Shown here: positions 7,388 through 15,213 of the stretch, piece after piece | Layout of the letters: each line of letters begins with the position of its first letter | Position numbering within the stretch: the first letter of the stretch is position 1 | Source of the DNA: a virus | Virus record (IMG/VR): IMGVR_UViG_3300009512_000102 | Span: 1-21,694 of that record | Reading direction: 5' to 3' (one strand) | Length of the DNA: 21,694 nt | Position numbers and translations under genes: made by a program | Notes under the pieces: model-generated | Databases searched by the model: none | Seen by the model: only the letters and a program-made list of their open reading frames with translations | Told to the model about the DNA's origin: nothing

Positions 7388-10183
7388 ATGGCATTTAAAT
7401 TTAGTAATTTAGAAGAATATCTTAAGAAAAATAGTAAAGGAAAACAGCCTGTAGGTTCGTCTGTAAACCCATTAGGTAATTTTTCTATAAAACCAATACA
7501 GCAAGATATTAAACCACGAGTAGCTTACCCAGCAGCAGAAATAGAGCCTTGGGATTTTGCAGCTAACCATCCTGCAAAAGATGGAGTAGCAGGAGAATCA
7601 GGAAAGCCTCACACAACAAGCGATCAAGCTTTTGGAATCAAAGGTCCTGACGCACTAGGTAAAATGCCAATACCCAATATTGAAGGTAAAAATCACACAA
7701 CAAAAAATAGAGCATTTAGTATACCAGGTGGCGATCACACAACAAAAGATAAAGCGTTTAGCTTAGATTCACCATCTTATACTCCAGAATATCCAAACAA
7801 GCCATTTAAGTTCAAACCTATATTCAGCACTGCAACCCCAGCTAAAGCTGTTGTCGGTTCAGAGCATACAACACAAGAGCCTATAAAGCCACGGTCGGCT
7901 GCTCCTGATTATCCAACACAGGATCCTATATCTAAAGTACCAGGCCCTGCTCATTCTACAAAAGAACCTCTTAAGCCAAGAGCAAGTGCTCCAGACTATC
8001 CAACACAAGATCCTATTGGTAGACCAGGAGCTCCAAATTATTCTACTGTAGATCCAATACCAAGACAAGGTCCACCTAGCTATACAACACAGGAGCCTAT
8101 AAAGACACAATTCAACAAAAAACACAAACTAGACAAGCTTTCACCATCAGCTGATGGCGCGCTACTAGAACTTCTTGTTAATACACAGTATAAAGATAGA
8201 AACGAATTATTTGGTTCATCATCTGATGGTGACAAAATAACTCACTTAAACAACAATCAAAGTAAATATCTAAAAGTAGATGGAACTCCTGGAAACATGA
8301 TATTCAAAATGGAGGACACCAAAGTACCTGCAGGTGGATCTTCAATATGGACACACACAAGGTTAGGAGGTCATTCACTTTCTCCAAAGTATGGAACAGA
8401 CTTTGCATTAGAAGGAGACAAGCCAGCTAGGCAAGGCCTTATGAAAAGATCTAATTTGCTAAGTGATGATGCACGCTCTAAAGGTTTGTATGAAAAAGTT
8501 GGCAAAAATAAATTCGTTGATATAAGAGATGAAGCACAGAGAAATAATCCTAGATCTCCTTTGTGGATGAAACAACCTTTTATACAGAGAGGTATGCAAA
8601 AAGGTGGAGGTGCAGAAAATCCAAATTCACCTGGGTTTTTACCTTCTTTAGATCCAGTAAATGGTGCTATAGGAATGATAACAGCTCCTATGATAGATAC
8701 TCTTAGAGTTGGTAAATATTTAATAAGCCCTGATGGTTTGTTGTTTATGGCAAAGCAATTCGGTTTACAGCTTACGAATCCTAGAAGTGAATGGAAAATA
8801 GGTTTACATAGAGGAAGAATTTTCAACCCTATAGCTCTTGCATTGCAAGTTCCTGCAAACGCATTAGGTATACACATGGACAGACATTGGCTAGGCCCGC
8901 TAAACGGAGAAGGAAGTAAATATGAAAAACTTATAACTGATTTAGATACTGAAGGGGACACGTTAGAAAGTTCTAAAAATAGATTAGTTAAGATGTTAGA
9001 TGAAATGGGTACTGGTATAATAGGTGTTGGAAAAACACCTGGTTCTAAAATAGATATGCTTTCAGGTCTTATGGGCCCTAAATCTTTCTTTGGAATCGGC
9101 CAGACAAGATTCTTTAAACACACAGCAGGTTTGGATGTATTCATGAGAAGTGACGTAGGGTTAGCGAATTATGAGCCAGAAACACCATACGTAAAAGGTT
9201 TAGCAAGCGGCGAAGCTTCAGAAGCTATGAAAGGTACACAAGGTGAATTGATACCTTTTGGTGCATTTGATCCTGGCTTCGTAGGTTATTCTCGAGAAGA
9301 CTTTGATGAGTACTGGGCAAACAAAGCTGAAGGTGAAGTTAACTTTCCTACTAATTTAGATATGAATGGTCCTAAAGGTGAAGGCATGGGTAGGTTTAAC
9401 ACTATGGACTACTCTACAATAGGATATTTCAGAAGAAGCAAAAAGCAGTTCAGAGACTTCAGGCAGATAGATGGTGAGTGGGACGAAGAAAATGCATATG
9501 ATGGTGAAGGTAGAACAAATATAATAAAAAGGCTAGGTCTTGTAGATTGGGGAGCGTATAGCCCTGGTTCTGGTTTAGCTGATGGTGAAATACATGACTT
9601 CTTTGAAGGTGACGATGCAAACGATTACGTAAAAGTAACGTTCTCAGACCCGGATGATGAAAACAAGGTTTATCTAAGAGCATATAATTTAGAAATATCA
9701 GACAAATTAAAGCCCTCATATAGTGCTGTAGCTTACTCAGGTAATCCTGCTGAATCACATGTGTTCGATAAGATAGGACGCTCGTGGACTTTGAAATTAA
9801 CCCTTGCAGCATTCACATCAAAAGAGTTATTGAATAACTATAAAAAATTAAATGCAATGATGCAATTAGCTTCACCTAAAATAATTTCATCATACGCTGG
9901 TGGTCACATAACTAAGATGACAGTAGGTTCAATATGGAAAGATATGCCAATTATAATATCATCTATAGATTACGAAATAAACAATGATGCTGGTTGGGAT
10001 ATAGGACACGGTAAAGATGCTGGATGGAACGACGGAATAGGGCATGCAGAAACAACAAAGAAAGAATTACCTATGATGTTTGATTTAAGCTTAGGTGGTG
10101 AGTTCTTGGCAAATGCTGATGGCAACTTATGGACAAACGAATCTAACTTTTTTCAAGAATCTATATTAGGAGTACAGGAATAA
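7388..10183 (+). CDS. Large baseplate/tube-initiator-like protein with Pro/Thr repeat leader
   Basis: The 931-residue product starts one base after the tape measure stop. Residues 72-242 are a low-complexity leader of about ten 14-residue repeats. The last 200 residues look like a tail-tube-type beta fold: SWTLKLTLAAFTSKELLNNY, then the IWKDMPIIISSIDYEIN stretch and KELPMMFDLSLGGEF. That arrangement, with 'MPIIISSIDYEI' and 'W-D-I' before a PMM strand, is what I associate with tube-initiator or tube-cap proteins (T4 gp48/gp54 class). The place directly after the tape measure and before a LysM gene agrees with that. The middle 400 residues match nothing I recognise. The gp48/gp54 relation is inferred; a structural comparison of residues 740-931 would settle it. 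Confidence 0.6.
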   Translation: MAFKFSNLEEYLKKNSKGKQPVGSSVNPLGNFSIKPIQQDIKPRVAYPAAEIEPWDFAANHPAKDGVAGESGKPHTTSDQAFGIKGPDALGKMPIPNIEGKNHTTKNRAFSIPGGDHTTKDKAFSLDSPSYTPEYPNKPFKFKPIFSTATPAKAVVGSEHTTQEPIKPRSAAPDYPTQDPISKVPGPAHSTKEPLKPRASAPDYPTQDPIGRPGAPNYSTVDPIPRQGPPSYTTQEPIKTQFNKKHKLDKLSPSADGALLELLVNTQYKDRNELFGSSSDGDKITHLNNNQSKYLKVDGTPGNMIFKMEDTKVPAGGSSIWTHTRLGGHSLSPKYGTDFALEGDKPARQGLMKRSNLLSDDARSKGLYEKVGKNKFVDIRDEAQRNNPRSPLWMKQPFIQRGMQKGGGAENPNSPGFLPSLDPVNGAIGMITAPMIDTLRVGKYLISPDGLLFMAKQFGLQLTNPRSEWKIGLHRGRIFNPIALALQVPANALGIHMDRHWLGPLNGEGSKYEKLITDLDTEGDTLESSKNRLVKMLDEMGTGIIGVGKTPGSKIDMLSGLMGPKSFFGIGQTRFFKHTAGLDVFMRSDVGLANYEPETPYVKGLASGEASEAMKGTQGELIPFGAFDPGFVGYSREDFDEYWANKAEGEVNFPTNLDMNGPKGEGMGRFNTMDYSTIGYFRRSKKQFRDFRQIDGEWDEENAYDGEGRTNIIKRLGLVDWGAYSPGSGLADGEIHDFFEGDDANDYVKVTFSDPDDENKVYLRAYNLEISDKLKPSYSAVAYSGNPAESHVFDKIGRSWTLKLTLAAFTSKELLNNYKKLNAMMQLASPKIISSYAGGHITKMTVGSIWKDMPIIISSIDYEINNDAGWDIGHGKDAGWNDGIGHAETTKKELPMMFDLSLGGEFLANADGNLWTNESNFFQESILGVQE
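7601..8113 (+). repeat. Tandem ~14-residue Pro/Thr-rich coding repeats
   Basis: About ten copies occur of a loose unit with the pattern [Y/H]-[S/P/T]-T-x-[D/E]-P-I-x-x-[P/R], for example HTTQEPIKPR, YPTQDPISKV and YSTVDPIPRQ. Earlier copies read HTTKDKAFS. Near-identical DNA copies appear at about 7900 and 7988. The stretch is probably disordered in the protein. Confidence 0.8.
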
Positions 10184-10187
10184 CACT

Positions 10188-10511
10188 ATGAAAAGATACG
10201 AAGATAACAAGTCACACATTACTACTAAATTTAATGATGGACTTAAAAAGGTTTTTAGGACAATAATATATCCTAAGATAGAATTGGACGTAGAGGATAT
10301 TTATATTGAATCACGACAAGGCGATAGATTAGATAACATAGCATATCAATATTACAGAGATACAACACTGTGGTGGGTTTTGGCAGAAGCAAATCATATA
10401 GGCAAAGGTACAATGTATGTTGACCCTGGTATGAAGATACGAATTCCTCACCCTGAAAAAGTATTTAGTATAATAAACAAGCTATATGACATAGAAAATG
10501 AAAGGTTATAA
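10188..10511 (+). CDS. LysM-like baseplate protein (gp53/gpX type)
   Basis: This 107-residue protein carries a LysM-type fold at residues 36-92. The core is SRQGDRLDNIAYQYYRDT, then LWWVLAEANHI, ending in PGMKIRIP, the usual 'leave the start, wait for the WxLxxxN helix, end at Pro-Gly-x-x-[IL]-x-[IV]-P' layout. In contractile systems such small LysM proteins (T4 gp53, P2 gpX and relatives) sit at the baseplate next to the hub rather than binding peptidoglycan. The neighbours on both sides fit that. The start ATG has CAGGAA upstream. The next gene starts 2 bases after the stop. Confidence 0.8.
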   Translation: MKRYEDNKSHITTKFNDGLKKVFRTIIYPKIELDVEDIYIESRQGDRLDNIAYQYYRDTTLWWVLAEANHIGKGTMYVDPGMKIRIPHPEKVFSIINKLYDIENERL

Positions 10512-10513
10512 AT

Positions 10514-11359
10514 ATGGGAATAAATTTATTTAACGGCGGTGCTTTAGCACCAAAAAATATAAAGATATTTGAAGCTAGAGCAAAGCGCGGTAGCTCACAC
10601 GCTTGGAAAAACGAAAAGCGTTCGTGGATGAAAATGACATCAAACTCGTCCTCACCTATGACCCTTAATGGTTCATCATCAACATGGAATCAAGCTGGCA
10701 TGTACAAAGAAGATGCAGGAGGTAGAATTACAGCAGCACCAACAATAGAATCAATAGATATAAAAACTACAGGTACTGCCGGATCAATGAGAAGGTGCAC
10801 AGTAAAGTTCAAAGTGTATTCATACGAACAGTTAAAGCAAGCACAAAAAGCATTTTTCATACCAGGGATGTCTGCAGTTGTTACGTGGGGGTGGAACATG
10901 AAAAACGATGGCAGTCCTATAAACCCAGACGCAGCTGTTGGCAGTAAAAGTTCGCTTAGAACTATAACGAAAGGAATTGCAAAGTGGGTAAAGAAAAACG
11001 ACGGAAATACAGATGGCTTAGGAGGTTTAATATCAGACTTCAATTGGTCAAAGACAACTGGAGGTGGTGCTGACGGAAAAGGTTTTGACTGTAGCGTACA
11101 GCTAGAATCTCCTTCTAAGACGTACATGCAAGGCCCAATACAGATACCTTCATGTAAAGGCTGTGGTTGCCCAGCACAAGGAGAAGATGGAGGTGCTAAA
11201 GCATCAGGTGGTTGGGTTAAGCAAGCAATTAAAGATCAGGCAGAATCTGAAATGAGTGTTGATGGAGCTGAAGGTTCGGTGTGGAAAAGTTCAAGTGGTG
11301 CAATAATGGGATTCTCAATTAAGTTTGATCAAGAATACCAAGCGGAGCCGGAGGCATAA
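10514..11359 (+). CDS. Baseplate hub-type protein with CxxCxC cluster
   Basis: The 281-residue protein has a central region (TAAPTIESIDIKTTG, CTVKFKVYSYEQLKQAQKAF, IPGMSAVVTWGW at residues 115-126) that resembles the first tail-tube-like domain of phage hub proteins, where a Pro-Gly turn precedes a strand ending Trp-Gly-Trp. A cysteine cluster, C214, C217 and C219, follows and could bind a metal. The C-terminus (GAIMGFSIKFDQEY) looks like the end strand of such a domain. The gene is one base from the next hub gene, so the two products may be halves of a hub that is a single gene in other phages. The ribosome binding site is AAAGG. Function is inferred from motif and neighbours. Confidence 0.6.
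   Translation: MGINLFNGGALAPKNIKIFEARAKRGSSHAWKNEKRSWMKMTSNSSSPMTLNGSSSTWNQAGMYKEDAGGRITAAPTIESIDIKTTGTAGSMRRCTVKFKVYSYEQLKQAQKAFFIPGMSAVVTWGWNMKNDGSPINPDAAVGSKSSLRTITKGIAKWVKKNDGNTDGLGGLISDFNWSKTTGGGADGKGFDCSVQLESPSKTYMQGPIQIPSCKGCGCPAQGEDGGAKASGGWVKQAIKDQAESEMSVDGAEGSVWKSSSGAIMGFSIKFDQEYQAEPEA
11350..11354 (+). promoter_or_regulatory. Ribosome binding site that fixes the start at 11361
   Basis: GGAGG lies 6 bases before the ATG at 11361, inside the end of the previous gene. The frame is open back to a TTG at 11325, but only 11361 has this strong site. Confidence 0.75.
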
Positions 11360-11360
11360 T

Positions 11361-13409
11361 ATGGGTGGAATAAGCATGTATAAAGGCGGTTCAGGTGGGA
11401 AGTCACTATGTTTGAAATTGGATTTTTGTGTAAACATTGATACATACGTATTAACTTGGAAGACCTGCTGGAAATATGAAGACTGTTTGCCTATGGACTG
11501 GCTGTTCGATTCGCTTGATTGGATAGACGAAAAATGGAACGAAATGTCAAGCTGGGTAGACGAGCAGATTGCCAAGCTTATGGCTTTTCTAGGCTTTCCT
11601 ACATTAAACTTTTTTGTAACATGGGACTGGTTCGAAACAATATGTATTACAGATGGTCTTTCTACGGTAGGTAAGAATTACGATGCTGGTGCATTAGAAG
11701 CAGCTGGCCTACAATCAGATGACAGATTTAAGAGTAATGTGTGGAGACTTGATAGTACAGGAGTTACGCTAGGATATCCTAAAGGTGATTTATATGCGTC
11801 TACAAACCCTTGGGTATGTATGCTCCCTGGTATGTCACATTGGGATGTAGCAGTATCGCTAGGTGAATTGGATGATGCAGCAGATGCTGGTATAGAAGCC
11901 ACATCAGGCTTTGATTCAATGGGAAAATGGGATGGCGATATAAAGCAGATATTACTAAATACAGGTTTTTTATGGGAAGCATACCTATCAGCTGAAACAA
12001 TAAGCGAATACGTAATGAAAGTTGCAGAAGGAGTAAATGATGCGTGTGGTGGATTTTGGGATTTGAAATTAGTAGAAGACCCACTTGATCCATCTAGACT
12101 TATGGTTGTAGATATGAAGGCTGTAAATGAATTAACTACAATACCTGTTTTAGATCTAGGTACTGTATCAGGAGATTATTCATTGGGTGGTGATGAAGGT
12201 GTGCACGGCAGATCGATAGCAAGAAGTTGGGGAATGAAAACAGATATAGATGATAGTCTTAAGCATTCTATAATGATGGGTTCAAACGGTAAAGATGGAA
12301 CAGGTCAGAACACAAATGAGTCAGTAAAGGTTTGGAAAATGTATGGAGGTTCAGTAACTGATAGAATATATAAAGATTTAAGTCCGAGCTGTGAATGTGC
12401 AGAGGAATCGAAGGCAAGTAATAATAAAGACTGTAAGGGTGGTGATGTCGAAGAAAAATCACCTTCAGATATAGAAGGTGATTTAGGTAAAGCAATGGAA
12501 GAGCTTTCGGATGATATCACAGATGAATCAATTGACACAGCTAACTCTGCTCTTAGAACTTATTATTCTGGCGCCAATGAACAGGCTGCTGCAGTACCAG
12601 ATAAACAAACGGTAATACCTATTGGGTTTGAATGCACATTTGACGGAATAGGAAGTTTGTATTGGGGAGAATCATTTGCAGTAAAGCAAATAGTTGATAA
12701 CAATTTATTACCTAAAGGTCATAGATTTATGATAGTTGATATAGCGCATAGTATAGATAGAACGGACTGGACTACTTCTATAGAAACTAGCATGATACTA
12801 GCAACAGGAAAATCAACACCAAGATATTCTGGTGGTGCTAGCGGAGGAACTTCAGGTGGTAGTAAAAAGAGTACTCATTCACCTAAAACAAACAAAACTA
12901 AAAACCCTGCTCTTAGACAGCCTATAGCAAACAAGTTAAGAGAATGTATGGACGACTTAGGTTCTAACATTATCGAAAAAGGAGTTGAAATAGATAACGG
13001 TGGAGACATCTCAACTTGCTTAAGAGACTATGCTTGTTCATTCTTTACATATATTTCTAAAAATTACCCAGAGCTTACGATAAGAGTTACAGGAGCTAAT
13101 GATGCATTCCATCACAAGCTATCATATACAAGCTCACACACATCAGGTGACGGTTTAGATTTTGTTGTAACACCGTGGAGTAAAGACGCGCAGAATAAAA
13201 TAAACAAAGCTTTAGGAGGCTTCCACAAGGCCGCTCCATCAAAATATCATTGGATCGACGAATATGCTAGAATGACTGCGAAAGCTTCTGGTAAACACTT
13301 CCACATGAGATGTGGAGTAGATGCAAGAGTTGAAAAATCAGTTGGTCATGGTAAAAAAGCTATAGCTGATTCAGGAGTACAAAAAATTAATGTTACACCA
13401 ATGGCATAG
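11361..13409 (+). CDS. Baseplate hub protein fused to a C-terminal M15-type zinc peptidase
   Basis: The 682-residue protein has two parts. Residues 1-500 are hub-like: the segment at about 420-480 (VIPIGFECTFDGIGSLYWGE, then KGHRFMIVDIAHSIDRTDW, TSIETSM) resembles the second tail-tube-like domain of phage hubs. After a Gly/Ser/Lys linker, residues 515-668 carry the peptidase M15 (LAS) signature: S591-x-H593-x-x-G596-x-x-x-D600 and H646-F-H648. H593, D600 and H648 are the expected zinc ligands. M15 enzymes cut peptide stems of peptidoglycan, so this domain should open the wall during injection, the job of the lysozyme domain of T4 gp5. Cysteines C344, C346 and C358 lie in the linker region. 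The gene starts one base after the preceding hub gene. Confidence 0.78.
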   Translation: MGGISMYKGGSGGKSLCLKLDFCVNIDTYVLTWKTCWKYEDCLPMDWLFDSLDWIDEKWNEMSSWVDEQIAKLMAFLGFPTLNFFVTWDWFETICITDGLSTVGKNYDAGALEAAGLQSDDRFKSNVWRLDSTGVTLGYPKGDLYASTNPWVCMLPGMSHWDVAVSLGELDDAADAGIEATSGFDSMGKWDGDIKQILLNTGFLWEAYLSAETISEYVMKVAEGVNDACGGFWDLKLVEDPLDPSRLMVVDMKAVNELTTIPVLDLGTVSGDYSLGGDEGVHGRSIARSWGMKTDIDDSLKHSIMMGSNGKDGTGQNTNESVKVWKMYGGSVTDRIYKDLSPSCECAEESKASNNKDCKGGDVEEKSPSDIEGDLGKAMEELSDDITDESIDTANSALRTYYSGANEQAAAVPDKQTVIPIGFECTFDGIGSLYWGESFAVKQIVDNNLLPKGHRFMIVDIAHSIDRTDWTTSIETSMILATGKSTPRYSGGASGGTSGGSKKSTHSPKTNKTKNPALRQPIANKLRECMDDLGSNIIEKGVEIDNGGDISTCLRDYACSFFTYISKNYPELTIRVTGANDAFHHKLSYTSSHTSGDGLDFVVTPWSKDAQNKINKALGGFHKAAPSKYHWIDEYARMTAKASGKHFHMRCGVDARVEKSVGHGKKAIADSGVQKINVTPMA

Positions 13410-13421
13410 AGAGGATAAAAA

Positions 13422-14138
13422 ATGTTAGTATTCAAAGAAAAGCATATAAAATACGGATTCACTCAGGATGATAGCTATGTATTCACAAAAGGAGCTCATA
13501 AAGGTAAATCTTACACTGGTCCTATAATGAATTACTTTAAGAAAGTGTTTGCAGGAGAAAAAATGACACATGAAGTAATGAAGTGGGATAGATTGATAAA
13601 TGCTAATGGAGAAGAATTAGCTCAAATTGACTACAACAAATTAAAACCAAAGTACGAAAAAGACTTTAACTTCCCAGAAGATGAACCTCAGTTGTTGACT
13701 GAGAAAGAAATTAAAGAAGGCAAGTATAAAAAATATTTTGTTGAATACTGTGGGGATATATGCGAAGTACCAGATTATAAGTTTAAGTATTATAAAAAAT
13801 CTAGCACACCATATCACAAAGCAGTAAGAACTGTAGAGTTAGATCTAGGCTTAAGTGTATATGATATCGACTCGAATCTTTCAGCAATAGCAGAAGGCTC
13901 AAAAACAATTAAAGAGTTAGATACTAGAATACAACCTACTGCATATATGGATGTATTAGAAGATTTAACAACTCTTAGTGATTATGAACTAGAATATCAA
14001 GACGGAGAGCCATACGCCGGCGATTACCATATCCACCCCATGCATGGCCCTATGGAGGGAAAGTTCCATACAGGAGTACATAATAGATTGTACTGGAGTC
14101 GTAAAGAGCGATACACACCAAAAGGTTTAGTTCCGTAA
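13422..14138 (+). CDS. Hypothetical protein with C-terminal histidine cluster, end of the baseplate run
   Basis: I do not recognise the 238-residue product. It is rich in Lys, Tyr and Glu, soluble and without a signal peptide. The C-terminal part holds a tight His cluster, H203, H205, H208, H216 and H220, in the stretch GDYHIHPMHGPMEGKFHTG. A 'YHIH...G...G..H' end of this kind is something I associate with structural proteins of marine T4-like phages, but I cannot name the family. Spike-tip proteins of contractile phages often bind metal through HxH motifs, so a tip or fibre-attachment role is possible. The ATG has AGAGGA upstream, and the gene lies 12 bases after the hub-peptidase stop. Confidence 0.7.
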   Translation: MLVFKEKHIKYGFTQDDSYVFTKGAHKGKSYTGPIMNYFKKVFAGEKMTHEVMKWDRLINANGEELAQIDYNKLKPKYEKDFNFPEDEPQLLTEKEIKEGKYKKYFVEYCGDICEVPDYKFKYYKKSSTPYHKAVRTVELDLGLSVYDIDSNLSAIAEGSKTIKELDTRIQPTAYMDVLEDLTTLSDYELEYQDGEPYAGDYHIHPMHGPMEGKFHTGVHNRLYWSRKERYTPKGLVP

Positions 14139-14169
14139 ATTTCCCTATATCAAAATTTTTTGTTATATT
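14137..14169 (+). promoter_or_regulatory. Bipartite promoter motif B1, polymerase gene
   Basis: AAATTTCC (14137-14144), 18 bases, then TTATATT (14163-14169), with TTTTTTG before the second box. The same two boxes at the same 26-base offset occur at 17414 and, with two changes, 18878. The upstream box overlaps the end of the preceding gene. The ATG begins 6 bases after TTATATT, which predicts a leaderless mRNA. Confidence 0.6.
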
Positions 14170-14175
14170 TCATAT

Positions 14176-15183
14176 ATGTTAATTGAAACAAAAATACTAT
14201 TAAAAACAAAGTACTATCTATTTAACAACAAGCAGATAGATGATAATAATATAGAGCTTCCTATAAACAAGTTTTATAAACGACTGTACGGTGATAGATA
14301 TAACATCTATGATATAATACCGCAGTGCAAGCAAGAAGAAGAAATAGAGCATCTACGCTCTATCTCGCATGCATTAGAGGGAGTGTCTGACCAGGATATT
14401 ATAGACTATAATGAAAATATAGTTGCAACCTTTAGAAAAATTGAACAAAGTGGGTTATATACTAAAGAAGGCATGGAGTATACAAAATACAACGTGTATA
14501 CAACAACAGGCAGGCCTTCTAATTCTAATAAAGGCATAAATTATGCAGCATTAAATAAGGAAGATGGAACTCGAAAGAAATACGTTAGCAGATTTTCAGG
14601 AGGTTATTTGGCAGAATTTGATTATGACGCTTACCATTTAAGACTTATAGCTTCTTTAATAAACATAGAACAACCTGAGGGAAGCTTCCATAGATATTTA
14701 GGTAAACTATACTTTGATTCAGACACGCTAACGAAAGAGCAGTACAATGAATCTAAAAAAATAAGTTTCCAAATTTTATATGGCGGCATACCAAAAGAGT
14801 TTTTACGAATTGAATATTTCAATAAGATATCTGTATATATTTCTAAGCTTTGGGATATTTATAATAGTAAAGGTTATATAGAAACACCAATATTAAAGCG
14901 AAGGTTATATAAAAGAAATCTAAGAGACATGAACCCTCAAAAATTATTTAATTATTTAATACAGGCATACGAAACTGAAATGAATTGCAAGGTATTAAAA
15001 AATATTTTAGAGTTATTAGAAGAACATTCTAGTAAAATGGTGCTGTATGTATATGATGCATTTATATTTGATGTAGACCCTGATGAAAAGTTTCTTCTTA
15101 AAGAAATTCAGAGTCTAATGTCATTTCCATCTAAGCTTAAGATTGGTAGAGACTACCATAATATGAAGCATTTGGACCTATAA
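14176..15183 (+). CDS. Truncated, divergent family A DNA polymerase (palm/fingers only)
   Basis: The 335-residue product carries the family A polymerase core and nothing else. It has TTTGRP (109-114), motif A around D149 (FDYDAYHLRL), motif B with K194, F198 and Y202 (SKKISFQILYGG), GYIET (233-237), N259/Q263 and motif C around D294 (YVYDAFIFDV). Both catalytic aspartates are kept. E. coli Klenow is about 605 residues, so the 3'-5' exonuclease and most of the thumb are missing. Several usual residues differ: the steric-gate Glu of motif A is H154, the Arg before motif B is Tyr, and VHDE is Val-Tyr-Asp-Ala. It could be a split polymerase whose exonuclease lies elsewhere, a gap-filling enzyme, or a decayed copy. 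It interrupts the structural genes and has its own type B promoter. Confidence 0.82.
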   Translation: MLIETKILLKTKYYLFNNKQIDDNNIELPINKFYKRLYGDRYNIYDIIPQCKQEEEIEHLRSISHALEGVSDQDIIDYNENIVATFRKIEQSGLYTKEGMEYTKYNVYTTTGRPSNSNKGINYAALNKEDGTRKKYVSRFSGGYLAEFDYDAYHLRLIASLINIEQPEGSFHRYLGKLYFDSDTLTKEQYNESKKISFQILYGGIPKEFLRIEYFNKISVYISKLWDIYNSKGYIETPILKRRLYKRNLRDMNPQKLFNYLIQAYETEMNCKVLKNILELLEEHSSKMVLYVYDAFIFDVDPDEKFLLKEIQSLMSFPSKLKIGRDYHNMKHLDL

Positions 15184-15184
15184 T

Positions 15185-15200
15185 TTGATATTTATATAGA
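15185..15200 (+). promoter_or_regulatory. Late-type promoter motif A4 (TTGATATTTATATAGA)
   Basis: The motif starts one base after the polymerase stop, with core TATTTATAT at 15189-15197, 16 bases before the HNH gene ATG. AAAGGA between them is the ribosome binding site. It places this gene in the same class as the tail genes rather than the replication genes. Confidence 0.53.
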
Positions 15201-15213
15201 TAAAAGGAATGCT

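Noticed and set aside
8371-9144. A 257-codon open frame on the minus strand inside the 931-residue baseplate gene
   Set aside because: It lies fully antisense to a well-supported gene, has no ribosome binding site and gives a low-complexity translation that mirrors the codon bias of the sense gene. Similar antisense frames at 6822-7358, 562-954 and 15225-15686 are rejected for the same reason.
10296-10307. Internal copy of the late motif core (GATATTTATATT) in the LysM gene
   Set aside because: It encodes the ordinary residues Asp-Ile-Tyr-Ile and lies far from the next start. A similar copy at 14854-14865 in the polymerase gene also encodes Asp-Ile-Tyr, so these are probably coding coincidences.
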